Shown here in pieces: positions 9,358-16,941 of a DNA stretch of 64,000 nucleotides (position 1 is the stretch's first letter; each line of letters opens with the position of its first letter). Under the pieces are notes generated by a model. It was given only the letters and a program-made list of their open reading frames with translations, ran no database searches and was not told the origin of the DNA. The stretch covers positions 62,001 to 126,000 of the forward strand of contig NZ_JAPSLK010000011.1 in NCBI RefSeq assembly GCF_031180885.1, read 5' to 3'. Source of the DNA: Saccharothrix sp. (lineage in GTDB: Bacteria; Actinomycetota; Actinomycetes; Mycobacteriales; Pseudonocardiaceae). The position numbers and the translations under genes were made by a program.

Positions 9358-9666
9358 ATGGACATCACGGAGATGATCAGCCGCCTGCGCTTGGAAGGCG
9401 GATTCCGGCTGTTGCCCCTGTTGAGCCACACCGGAGAGGTTGCGGGCATCCACCTGACCCGGTTCGCGGCAGGGGGTTTCGTGGACGTCATGCAGGTCTG
9501 GCAAGAAGGCTGGACGAGTTTCGCGCGTGTCAGGGACAGCCTGGACTTGGCTGCGCCGCTGGGTGTCCCACCCACCGAGCGCAAGGTGGCAGACGACTTC
9601 GCCGTCATCGCGAACGCGCTGCTGCTGGGAGAACTGCCCCCGACCACATTGCCGATCGTCCCGTAG
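9358..9666 (+). CDS. Small conserved-type protein of unknown function
   Basis: The 102-residue product starts at ATG 9358, seven bases after a GGAG element (9347-9350); the upstream extension of this frame to 9172 is arginine-rich and looks non-coding. The sequence MDITEMISRLRLEGGFRLLPLLSHTGEVAGIHLTRF is well ordered, with alternating hydrophobic residues and no signal peptide. I recognise no domain. It follows the Prim-Pol-like gene in the same orientation and ends at a bidirectional terminator shared with the lasso cluster. Cytoplasmic location is likely. Confidence 0.6.
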   Translation: MDITEMISRLRLEGGFRLLPLLSHTGEVAGIHLTRFAAGGFVDVMQVWQEGWTSFARVRDSLDLAAPLGVPPTERKVADDFAVIANALLLGELPPTTLPIVP

Positions 9667-9751
9667 CCGGGCTGTCGGTTCACAGGCCCTTCGGGATGCA
9701 GCATCACACTACCGAGTGTGCACTCACCCACCCGCTGCCCCGATGTGGAGA

Positions 9752-9789
9752 CACGGCGGGCCGAGGAGAACACTCCCCGGCCCGCCGTG
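9752..9789. terminator. Bidirectional hairpin terminator between convergent genes
   Basis: CACGGCGGGCCG (9752-9763) pairs perfectly with CGGCCCGCCGTG (9778-9789) across a 14-base loop. It lies between the ends of the plus-strand small gene (9666) and the minus-strand methyltransferase gene (9793). There is no T-run, as is usual in actinomycetes. Confidence 0.7.
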
Positions 9790-9792
9790 CGC

Positions 9793-10809
9793 TTACTCCC
9801 CGCCGCGTAGCCTCGCTCGGACGGTCCAGCCGTCCGAACCTTGCTCGAACGTGGCGGTGAGCTGGTCGTGGCCCAGTTCGCCGCACTCGTGCCAGTCGTC
9901 CACCAGTTCGGCGAGCTGGTCGGATGCCCGGCTTGTGCCCGCCTCCATGAGGGCACCGTCGGGGAGGACCACCGCGATGCTGTCGGCGAAGCCCACGCCG
10001 ATACCCCAGCCCCAGGACGTGCCGAGGCTGGCAGGCGAAGTGGTCTTCGCGAGCACGAAGGCGTTGAACGCCTCCCGCTTCGCGCGGTCGACCGGAAGGA
10101 AGCCCGGTAGTGGTGTCGATCCGTGTGCCTGGTTGAGCAGGCTGGTGGCGATCGTGCCGGGCTGGTTGTGCAGCTCGTGTGCGCTGATCCACCACGCAGG
10201 CCCGTCACCGGTCGACACCGAGGCGTCCACGTACCGGATCGGCAACCCCAGCTCGGTCACGACGTCCGGGGCCATCTCGATGAAGCTGCCCGGTTGGATG
10301 TCTCCGCCGCGGATCGGATCGGCCACCTCGCACCTGACGACCACGTTGGCGCACGCGATGTCCGCGACCTTGACCGGGGTGACGATGACGCCGTCCTCGA
10401 CGGTCTGCTCGACCCAGGGCGCTGGAATCACGTGGGGTGTGGTCCAGGCGATCACCCTGTCGAACGGCGCTCCTTGCGCCCATCCCTGGAATCCGTCGGC
10501 GGCGTGCACCTCCACGTTCTGGTGGCCGGCCTGGGCGTGGAGCGTTGCGGCGCGGGCCACCAGTTCCTGGTCGACGTCGATCGAGACGACATGACCGCTT
10601 TCGCCGACGATGCCCGCCAGCACGGCGCTGGAGTACCCGGACCCGGTTCCGATCTCCAGTACCCGTGCTCCGGGGTGGAGGTCGAGCATGGCGACCATTT
10701 TCTTGATCCGGCTGTCCGCCGTGCTTTGTCGGACCGGGCTTCCGTCGGCGTGCTTGACCCAGGTGTCGTAGTCCACGGTCGCGGCTGCCGCCGGTGGGTT
10801 CTCCGTCAC
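9793..10809 (-). CDS. Lasso-peptide protein-isoaspartate methyltransferase homologue
   Basis: The 338-residue protein starts at GTG 10809, overlapping the B2 stop. Residues about 30-190 are a PCMT fold with motif I VLEIGTGSGYSSAVLA and GHVVSIDVDQELV; about 150 further residues extend beyond the housekeeping enzyme's length. Lasso clusters with this extended methyltransferase are known to methylate an aspartate in the threaded ring, which then collapses to an aspartimide. The precursor here contains the D-T dipeptide preferred by that enzyme class. It is the last gene of a fully overlapping operon, so a tailoring role is strongly supported, though the modification itself is inferred. Confidence 0.85.
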   Translation of the reverse strand: MTENPPAAAATVDYDTWVKHADGSPVRQSTADSRIKKMVAMLDLHPGARVLEIGTGSGYSSAVLAGIVGESGHVVSIDVDQELVARAATLHAQAGHQNVEVHAADGFQGWAQGAPFDRVIAWTTPHVIPAPWVEQTVEDGVIVTPVKVADIACANVVVRCEVADPIRGGDIQPGSFIEMAPDVVTELGLPIRYVDASVSTGDGPAWWISAHELHNQPGTIATSLLNQAHGSTPLPGFLPVDRAKREAFNAFVLAKTTSPASLGTSWGWGIGVGFADSIAVVLPDGALMEAGTSRASDQLAELVDDWHECGELGHDQLTATFEQGSDGWTVRARLRGGE

Positions 10810-11255
10810 GAGGTTGTTCCTTTCCTTGTCGGTGCTGAAGAGATGACGAGCAACCGCTGATAGGTCGCGGTCGTGTCGGGTTCGCCGATCGGGTTGCCCG
10901 CGTGGTCGCTGACCCAGGCGTGCGCCTCGAACGGCGGTGTTCGGACCCCTTGGCACCAGGTCACGCCGTGTCCACGCAGGCCCAGCAAGTACACGGCCGC
11001 CAGGGACCGTTCAAGGCAGGCGACCCGGAAGGGCATGAAGCGAGCCCCGGAGTCGATCGCGTGCAGTACCCGAAGCACCTCACGAGGGGTTGCAGGACGC
11101 CGTGAATGGCGCGCGCACCAGCGGGCCGCTGCGGTCATCCGGTCGAAGGGGAGCAGGCGCAGTGCGACTCCGACGGCGAGGCTCGCCGCCGCGCCGATGA
11201 GCGTGGCCAGTGCGGAGGAGCGTTCCGGTCGCCCGGTCGCCATCGGGACGCTCAC
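10806..11255 (-). CDS. Lasso-peptide B2 leader peptidase
   Basis: This 149-residue transglutaminase-like cysteine protease removes the leader peptide so that the cyclase can act. The catalytic cysteine lies in RVACLERSLAAVYLLGLRG and the histidine in FEAHAWV, followed by the acidic residue in the IGEPD region; these are the family's hallmark patterns. GTG 11255 overlaps the stop of the B1 gene by GTGA and the stop overlaps the methyltransferase start, so all are coupled. The N-terminal 35 residues contain a hydrophobic stretch. Substrate is the precursor encoded at 13360-13503. Confidence 0.88.
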   Translation of the reverse strand: MSVPMATGRPERSSALATLIGAAASLAVGVALRLLPFDRMTAAARWCARHSRRPATPREVLRVLHAIDSGARFMPFRVACLERSLAAVYLLGLRGHGVTWCQGVRTPPFEAHAWVSDHAGNPIGEPDTTATYQRLLVISSAPTRKGTTS

Positions 11256-11518
11256 CGGTCAACCTCGACAAGCCCGGCCCGCTGCAACTGCTCCACGAAT
11301 GCGACGAGGTCCCGGCGGACCCGGTCGACGGAGACGCCGAAGCGCTCGCCCACCGCTGCCGCCGCTGCGTCGCTGTCCGTGGGATGGTCGGACAGCGCTT
11401 GCCAGATGGCCGCGCCCGTCGGGTTGCACTGATGGAGCTTGCCGGTCGCCTCCGCCAGCAGCACGAGGTTGCCCTCGGTCACGACCGCCGACACGTCAGG
11501 TCGAAGACGCACGCGCAC
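11252..11518 (-). CDS. Lasso-peptide B1 leader-recognition protein (RRE/PqqD-like)
   Basis: An 88-residue PqqD-like winged-helix protein binds the precursor leader and delivers it to the B2 peptidase. Characteristic features are the N-terminal beta-strands VRVRLRPDVSAVVTEGNLVLL, the LHQCNPTGAAIWQAL helix and the C-terminal FVEQLQRAGLVEV. The start at GTG 11518 follows a GAGAGGA element and overlaps the end of the cyclase gene by 23 bases; a longer frame to 11815 is antisense-like. Its partner residues in the leader would be the tyrosine, proline and leucine-glycine motif of the precursor. Confidence 0.85.
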   Translation of the reverse strand: MRVRLRPDVSAVVTEGNLVLLAEATGKLHQCNPTGAAIWQALSDHPTDSDAAAAAVGERFGVSVDRVRRDLVAFVEQLQRAGLVEVDR

Positions 11519-13352
11519 GGTCGACGTCCTCTCCCCGCAACGCGGCCGACCGCTTCTCCCAGCCACGCAACCACACCTCGGTGCTGACGAGGGCGTCCAA
11601 CGCCCCCAGTCCCACCGGTAGCCCGGCCGTGCCCTGGTCCACCGACCACCGCACCGCGACCTCGTCCACAAGGCCGAGGGCGCCGAGACGAGAACCGGTG
11701 AACAGTTCGTGCAGAACGTCGGCGTTGCGTCGGATGCCTTGATACGCCAGGGCGCTGTAGTCGCCCTTGGTCCTGCGGTTGGCGAGTTCCGCGGGCACCA
11801 GGCCGACTGCGGCACGCTGGATCAGCGGCTTGGCCTGTTCTGGTGTCGTCCGCACCCATGCCGGTGCCGACCAGCACGCGCGCACGACGTCGTCGTCAAG
11901 GTAGGGCGCGTGGTGGTTGACGCCGTTGGCCGCAGCCAACTCCGAATAGAGCCGCTGTTTGCGACCGAACACGTTCAGCGCCATCCAACTCGCCGAGTCA
12001 CCGATGCCGAACGGGCCAGGCACGACGGGCGAGTCATGCTCGGCGGCGTGCCGACGAAGGCGGGCCGCGACAAGGTGACGTGCTTCGGGCGTCATCCACT
12101 CCGCGACCCTGCTGTGCCCGAGCCACGTCACGAGAGTGGCGAATCCGCGTCGGCGCGTGTTCCCACCCTCCAGATGGTCGGCCTCAACCCTCAAGGCGTC
12201 GCCGTAGCCGGTCTGCCTGAGCGCGACGCCTGCCCGAACCAGCCAGTGCGGTGCTTCGTGACGAAGGCTTGCCCAGCCGTTGACGTGCTTCCCGAACTCC
12301 CGCAGGGTGCCGACCCTGGCCAGGTCACCGAGGTAGGAAGGAAGCGCGCTCAACACCGCGTCCCCGCCGTCCCCGCTCAGGTGCAGGTCCGACCCGGTGT
12401 CCGCGATGCCGCGAAGCCACCAGGCGGACCGGCTTGAGTTGGCCACGTGGGCCGCCGGCTCGTCGAGGAACGGGACGCTCTCCAGGTCGGAGTACGGGAC
12501 CACCTCTCGCGGAACGAGCCACAGCAGATGCTCAAGACCGCCGGCGTGCTCGGCGACCTTGCGCGCCGTGCCGACGTCATCCACACCAGGCACGGTCAGC
12601 GAGATCGCACTGACGGAAGCGTCCTGCGCACGCGCGGCCAGCGCCGCGACGGTGGAGGAGTCCCAACCACCGCTGAGATCGACAGTCGGATGCCTCGCTT
12701 CATCGACCCGACCCGTGACGGCACGGGACAGCGCGTGGCCCACGAGGTCACCCGCCTTGCGCACGTCGTTTTCCGGAGCGGGCAACATCGTCAACTGACG
12801 CGGCTGCACGCGGTGGCCGGTGACCTGCAAGGCCCAACCGGGGCGAAGCGCGGCCACCTCCGACCACGGTGAACCCGGCCACCACACATCGGCCGCACCC
12901 GGCACCAACAACCTCGTCGCCAACCACTCGCGGGACAACGTCCCGTCCACAAGGGACGCGAGCCGGTTCGCATGTGAACCGGCCACAGGCTGTCCTTCCG
13001 GTGTGCGCGCGTGGAACACCACGCGCTGACCGGCCAGATCGCCGGTCACCACAATCATGTCTTCACTCGCCGCGATCACGACGCAGCTTCCACCCACGGA
13101 CGTCATCGCCGTCAGGTCGCCCGCGGCGACCTGACGGGCGACCGTCCGCTGATCCTCGCGGGCAAGCGAGCAGTGGCCGAGTATCAACACCGAGGTGCCG
13201 TTCGACTCGGCCAGGTGCACGCGATCGGACGGCCCGGACGGGCCATGCCACAGTCGCATCTGTGCGACGTCGACACACGCCCAGTCCGGACCGATACCCG
13301 CTCGAACTGCGAGGTGGGAACTACGGTCGGCGAGAGTTGCCAACCATTCCAC
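11496..13352 (-). CDS. Lasso-peptide cyclase (asparagine-synthetase-like)
   Basis: The 618-residue enzyme adenylates a ring aspartate side chain and closes the macrolactam with the core N-terminus around the threaded tail. The ATP-pyrophosphatase loop VDLSGGWDSSTVAAL is near residue 225, and a YLDDDVVRACW segment is typical of the synthetase domain. The N-terminal glutaminase-like domain lacks the catalytic cysteine at residue 2, as expected for lasso cyclases, which need no glutamine. Translation starts at GTG 13352, seven bases past the precursor stop. It is the second gene of the cluster. Confidence 0.9.
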   Translation of the reverse strand: MEWLATLADRSSHLAVRAGIGPDWACVDVAQMRLWHGPSGPSDRVHLAESNGTSVLILGHCSLAREDQRTVARQVAAGDLTAMTSVGGSCVVIAASEDMIVVTGDLAGQRVVFHARTPEGQPVAGSHANRLASLVDGTLSREWLATRLLVPGAADVWWPGSPWSEVAALRPGWALQVTGHRVQPRQLTMLPAPENDVRKAGDLVGHALSRAVTGRVDEARHPTVDLSGGWDSSTVAALAARAQDASVSAISLTVPGVDDVGTARKVAEHAGGLEHLLWLVPREVVPYSDLESVPFLDEPAAHVANSSRSAWWLRGIADTGSDLHLSGDGGDAVLSALPSYLGDLARVGTLREFGKHVNGWASLRHEAPHWLVRAGVALRQTGYGDALRVEADHLEGGNTRRRGFATLVTWLGHSRVAEWMTPEARHLVAARLRRHAAEHDSPVVPGPFGIGDSASWMALNVFGRKQRLYSELAAANGVNHHAPYLDDDVVRACWSAPAWVRTTPEQAKPLIQRAAVGLVPAELANRRTKGDYSALAYQGIRRNADVLHELFTGSRLGALGLVDEVAVRWSVDQGTAGLPVGLGALDALVSTEVWLRGWEKRSAALRGEDVDRARASST

Positions 13353-13359
13353 TATCGAC

Positions 13360-13503
13360 TCAGTAGTAGTACTCGCCCATGTCGGCGGTGTCGTCCTGCG
13401 AGTTCCCGTTGGTCAGCGCCACGACGTCACCCAGCTCGACCACCTGCGGCGTCTCGTAGATCATCGCGTCCGACCCGCTCGGGGTTCCCTTGACGGCCTG
13501 CAT
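13360..13503 (-). CDS. Lasso-peptide precursor, core predicted GNSQDDTADMGEYYY
   Basis: The 47-residue precursor is too short for usual gene callers. AAGGA is placed correctly for the ATG at 13503; another ATG at 13509 is too close to that site. The leader carries the recognition motif YETPQVVELGDVVALT (Y-x2-P, LG, penultimate T). Cleavage after T-N gives the 15-residue core: Gly1 would join Asp9 in a nine-residue ring, leaving the tail MGEYYY. The ring ends in DTAD, the motif reported for methyltransferase-linked lasso peptides, with Asp6 before Thr7 as the likely aspartimide site. The three C-terminal tyrosines may act as steric plugs. The gene lies directly upstream of the cyclase. Confidence 0.88.
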   Translation of the reverse strand: MQAVKGTPSGSDAMIYETPQVVELGDVVALTNGNSQDDTADMGEYYY

Positions 13504-13509
13504 GGCCAT

Positions 13510-13761
13510 GTCCTTCCCCGTGCACTCACCCGGCGGGAATCCTGGCCACGGTTCACGATCATCGCAACCCGCAGGGTCTCTTATTACCCGATCGGGCTAA
13601 CCGAGTCCATGGCGTTGCGGTCACGTGACGACGAATGCCGCAATAGTGCGGAATCGCTTACGGCACGAGGGTCATCTGCGTGTTCTCCCGGTAACCGAGT
13701 CCTCGGCCGACGTCGCGGTATGCCAGGCTCATGGCGGGTGAGGTGCACGTAGGGGGATGGC
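13510..13761. promoter_or_regulatory. Divergent promoter region of the lasso cluster
   Basis: This 250-base region separates the lasso precursor (minus) from the nuclease gene (plus). CCCGATCGGG at 13587-13596 is a perfect palindrome extended by TTA/TAA on each side with a one-base offset, and it lies in a locally AT-richer segment (13580-13600), so it is a candidate operator or promoter core for the lasso operon. No dedicated regulator gene is adjacent, and no transporter gene is found in the cluster. Confidence 0.4.
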
Positions 13762-14391
13762 GTGGCAACGAAGTCGGGCGTCGGACTACTGCCTCTCGTG
13801 CTCGTGGCGGCCGGGGTCGTGGTCTTCTGGCCGGAGTTGCAGGAGAAGTTCGGTGACGTCGTCGGTGGTGTAACCGGAGGTGTCGAACTGGTCGGAGAGG
13901 GGGAAAACCGGTTCATGGTCGCGGCATCCGCATCGTCCCGCGTCGATCAGTGCACCCCTCAGAAGAGTCTTGCCGAGGGCGCCTGCGAAGACCTCAAGTT
14001 CATCGTCTTCGATGCCTCGAAGATGCCGTTCATCGCGCGGAACATCTCCCAGGCGTGGAAGACCGGCAGGGAAGGAGTTCTGACCAAGGACTCGCAGGCT
14101 GAACCGCAGAACCGCAAGGAGGTCTGCCTGCCCTCGTTTCCTCGCGCGTTCGGCGGCGAGTGCGACGAATATCCGTTCGCCAGTACTCGGCAAGGTGGGC
14201 GCGGCGCGCGCGAGATGGAGGTTCCGGCACGTGAGAACCGGTGTCAGGGCGGTACAATCAATGCCCAGCAGATCGTTCGCGGCATCAAGGACGGCGATGA
14301 CTACCTGGTAGTCATCATCCACCCCGAGAACATCGCAACCGGTGACTACCAAGGCGTGGACATCGCGATCGAGAAAGAGACCTGCGGGTGA
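13762..14391 (+). CDS. NucA/NucB-domain deoxyribonuclease-like protein with N-terminal membrane helix
   Basis: The 209-residue product begins with a hydrophobic helix (LLPLVLVAAGVVVFWP) and carries, in the C-terminal half, the NucA/NucB pattern CDEYPFAST followed by EVPARENRCQGG, which contains the Asp-Glu pair typical of these Mg-dependent DNases. Cysteines at several places suggest an extracytoplasmic fold. GTG 13762 follows AGGGGGA. Its stop overlaps the GTG of the next gene, so a coupled pair is made. NucA/NucB domains also occur as toxin tips, so either nutrient/sporulation nuclease or antagonistic effector is possible. Confidence 0.75.
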   Translation: MATKSGVGLLPLVLVAAGVVVFWPELQEKFGDVVGGVTGGVELVGEGENRFMVAASASSRVDQCTPQKSLAEGACEDLKFIVFDASKMPFIARNISQAWKTGREGVLTKDSQAEPQNRKEVCLPSFPRAFGGECDEYPFASTRQGGRGAREMEVPARENRCQGGTINAQQIVRGIKDGDDYLVVIIHPENIATGDYQGVDIAIEKETCG

Positions 14392-14891
14392 GCGAACCCA
14401 CGAACGTGACGAACCTCGACATCGAGATCAACCACGGCCAAGTCTACATCTACTCCGACCCGCCGTGGCGCGTCGATCCGGCCCAAGCGGAAGCGGTGCT
14501 CCGCGCACTGGACGACGCGCAGAACTCCGGCCGCTACGTCGGGGTGGCGGCGGGCCTCGTCGACCTGGTGGTCCCCACGAACTGGAACTTCAACGCGCCG
14601 ATGCGCGTCGAGGTGTGGGCCTCGGAACCGACACCGGACCATGACGACTGGGACAACGTCGTGGACGTCGACCTCAGCATCGTCGATGACACCTTGCACT
14701 TCGAGGGCTCCGGAGGGCGGCCGGCGATCAAGTGCACGGTGCCGACCGGGGACTACCGCGCGCGCGTGGCCGGGAGGGGCTACGACGAGCTGAAGGACAG
14801 GGTGGAAGGCATGGACAGCTACCGGCTGCAACTCTGGCCACGACTGGTCGATGCGCCCCCGACCCTTCACAGGCGGTGGGCAGGCTGGTGA
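14388..14891 (+). CDS. Acidic partner of the NucA/NucB protein, unknown function
   Basis: The 167-residue protein starts at GTG 14388, overlapping the nuclease stop. It has no signal peptide or membrane helix, is acidic, and reads as a beta-rich soluble domain (LDIEINHGQVYIYSDPPWRVD, then WDNVVDVDLSI and KCTVPTGDYRARVAG). I recognise no named family. Tight coupling to a nuclease and a cytosolic, acidic character fit an immunity protein, but the same layout would suit a general accessory protein. This is inference from context only. Confidence 0.55.
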   Translation: MSEPTNVTNLDIEINHGQVYIYSDPPWRVDPAQAEAVLRALDDAQNSGRYVGVAAGLVDLVVPTNWNFNAPMRVEVWASEPTPDHDDWDNVVDVDLSIVDDTLHFEGSGGRPAIKCTVPTGDYRARVAGRGYDELKDRVEGMDSYRLQLWPRLVDAPPTLHRRWAGW

Positions 14892-14939
14892 TCGGTGGCC
14901 GTGCGGATCGGTCACGAACCGGCGGGCTGTCCAGGGCGG

Positions 14940-15190
14940 TCACGAGGTGGGCGTGATCCTGGCGCGCATGGGCCGGAATTCGCCCGCTCCGGCTTCCCCG
15001 ACTCCGGACTCGTCCCGGCCGGAGGCGGAGGCGGTCTTGCGTGTCCGGGACGCGCGGGCCGCAACCGGCGTGATCAACTCTTCCATCCGGCAGCCCAGGA
15101 TGTCCGTCAACGCAACCATGGTCCGCAGGCTCAACCGCTCGGGCTTGTCCAGCACAAGGCGATTGACCTGGTTCGGCGAGAGGTGGCTCG
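14940..15190 (-). pseudogene. Truncated HTH regulator of mobile-element type
   Basis: The minus frame reads SHLSPNQVNRLVLDKPERLS, then LRTMVALTDILGCRMEELITPVAARASRTRK. This is the C-terminal two thirds of the short Cro/C1-type regulators found next to tyrosine recombinases in actinomycetes. The first helices and the start codon are missing: upstream the frame enters the 3' end of the lipase gene, which terminates at 15196. No integrase is present. I read it as a scar left by an integrated element or by a deletion that brought the two genes together. Confidence 0.6.
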
Positions 15191-15195
15191 TGCGG

Positions 15196-16941
15196 TCAGG
15201 TGGGGCAGGTCGTTGGCGCGGGGCGGTTGTCGAGGCGGTCCTGGGTCCAGGCGAGGAGTTCGGGCAGCAGGGGTGAGTCGGGCGCGACGACGCCGAGGTG
15301 GTCTCGTCCGGGGTACGTGCGGTGGTCGACGACGCCTCCGGTCGCGCACCGCCGGCGGACGTAGCCGTCCTGTACCGACGGCAGGATGAGCGGGTCGCTC
15401 CCGCCCTGTGCGACGAGCAGCGGGGCGGGGATGGGGCCGGTGGGGGTGTTCTCGCGCAGCCGCGCGCCGAACGCGCCGCTGGTGGGGTCGCCGTTCCAGA
15501 TCGGCCGGTCGAACAGCAGCGACGTCATCACCGTGACCGTGATCGACGGTTCGGTCAGGCAGCGGCCCGCCATCTCGCGTGCCTGGAGGCGGGCGGTCGG
15601 CCGGACCATGGCGGAGTAGTCGACGTCCGGGTAGATCTCGCTGTAGGACTCGATCACGTAGGCGGCCAGGACGGTGGCCTGCCGCAGCCCGCCCAGGTTG
15701 TCGACGAGCCCGGACAGGTCGGACGCGGGCGCGAGGGCGGCGACGCCGAGGACGTTGGTCTGCGGGGCGTAGGTCGGCGCGAGGATGCCGGTCCACAGCG
15801 CGGCGTGACCGCCCTGCGAGTGCCCCCAGACCACGGTCCGCTCGGCGAGGTCGACACCGCCGAGGTGGCGGGCGGCGCGGACGGCGTCCAGCACGGACCG
15901 GGCCTCGCCCTGCCCGATCAGGTACGGGTGCGGGCCCGCGGTGCCCAGGCCCGGGTAGTCGGTCGCCACGACGACCCAGCCGCGCGCGAGGACTTCGGCC
16001 GCCGCGGGGATGGCTCCGGGGCCGAAGGGATCGGCCGCCAGCGAGGGCGCGCAGCCCGGTGTGGCGCCGGTGGTCCCGTGCGCCCAGGCGATGACCGGGC
16101 GCGGACCGGGAGGGGCGTTCTCGGGCGCGAGCACCAGCCCGCTCGCCGTCGCGGGGACGCCCTCGTCGCGCGTCGTCGTGTACAGGATGCGCCACGCCCG
16201 CGCGCCGGCCGGGACACCTCGGGTGAAGGGTTCGCTGCGCAGCAACAGGCCGGGCGTGGTCGGCGCGTCGGACGGCGGGTCGTAGAACGCGTCGGGCCGG
16301 GGCGCGGCGCCGTGGACCCGCACGCTGACCACCAGCAGCGCCACCGCCACCACCAGCGCGCACACCGCCGCGACCGTGCGGGTCCAACGCGGCAGCACCC
16401 GCTTGCCGTGCCCGGGGCGGACCGCTGTGGCGACCAGGTCGACGCCCACGAGCACCAGCCGCGCCCCGAACACGACCGCGACGACGATCTCGGTGATGTC
16501 GGGCCAGCTCAGCGCGAGCACCCCGAAGACCACCGCCGCCACACCGCGCACGACCACCGTCACCCGCTGGTCCGCCGCGCCGCGCAGCCCCGTCACGACG
16601 TCCACGACACCGGCGACGATCAGCGCCACGCCGGCCAGCACGGTGATCGTGCCGATCGCGACACCGGGCAACAGGATCACGAGGAGACCCGCCACGACCC
16701 ACGCCACGCCGACGAGCAGCGCCACCCGGGGCATCGCTGACGCGCGCGCCGAGGCCAGCTCGCCGAGGCCGGCCACCGCCATCCCGACGGCGACCAGCAG
16801 CACCAGCACGGCGACGGAGCGGAACGGGTGCGCGACCAACACCGCACCCAGCAGGACGCACAACGCGCCGACGACTCCCGCGATCCACCGGACGTGAGTC
16901 TTGGGCCGCCTCGCGGCGGGTGCATGCCAAATGGCCACCAT
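15196..16941 (-). CDS. HdeD/DUF308 membrane domain fused to secretory-type lipase
   Basis: From the ATG at 16941 the protein has 581 residues; the longer open frame to 17346 is low-complexity and probably untranslated. Residues about 15-190 contain six hydrophobic helices of the HdeD/DUF308 type, then another helix, and from about 215 an alpha/beta-hydrolase of the secretory lipase (LIP) family. The nucleophile elbow is WGHSQGGHAALW, an oxyanion-type AHGTTG lies upstream, and GRDHLG near the end supplies the histidine. Combining a membrane stress-type domain with an extracytoplasmic lipase would tether the enzyme to the cell surface. The 3' end abuts the HTH relic. Confidence 0.75.
   Translation of the reverse strand: MVAIWHAPAARRPKTHVRWIAGVVGALCVLLGAVLVAHPFRSVAVLVLLVAVGMAVAGLGELASARASAMPRVALLVGVAWVVAGLLVILLPGVAIGTITVLAGVALIVAGVVDVVTGLRGAADQRVTVVVRGVAAVVFGVLALSWPDITEIVVAVVFGARLVLVGVDLVATAVRPGHGKRVLPRWTRTVAAVCALVVAVALLVVSVRVHGAAPRPDAFYDPPSDAPTTPGLLLRSEPFTRGVPAGARAWRILYTTTRDEGVPATASGLVLAPENAPPGPRPVIAWAHGTTGATPGCAPSLAADPFGPGAIPAAAEVLARGWVVVATDYPGLGTAGPHPYLIGQGEARSVLDAVRAARHLGGVDLAERTVVWGHSQGGHAALWTGILAPTYAPQTNVLGVAALAPASDLSGLVDNLGGLRQATVLAAYVIESYSEIYPDVDYSAMVRPTARLQAREMAGRCLTEPSITVTVMTSLLFDRPIWNGDPTSGAFGARLRENTPTGPIPAPLLVAQGGSDPLILPSVQDGYVRRRCATGGVVDHRTYPGRDHLGVVAPDSPLLPELLAWTQDRLDNRPAPTTCPT

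Noticed and set aside
9793-10809. Housekeeping protein-repair methyltransferase (Pcm)
   Set aside because: Its position as last gene of an overlapping lasso operon and the long C-terminal extension fit the lasso-tailoring class better.
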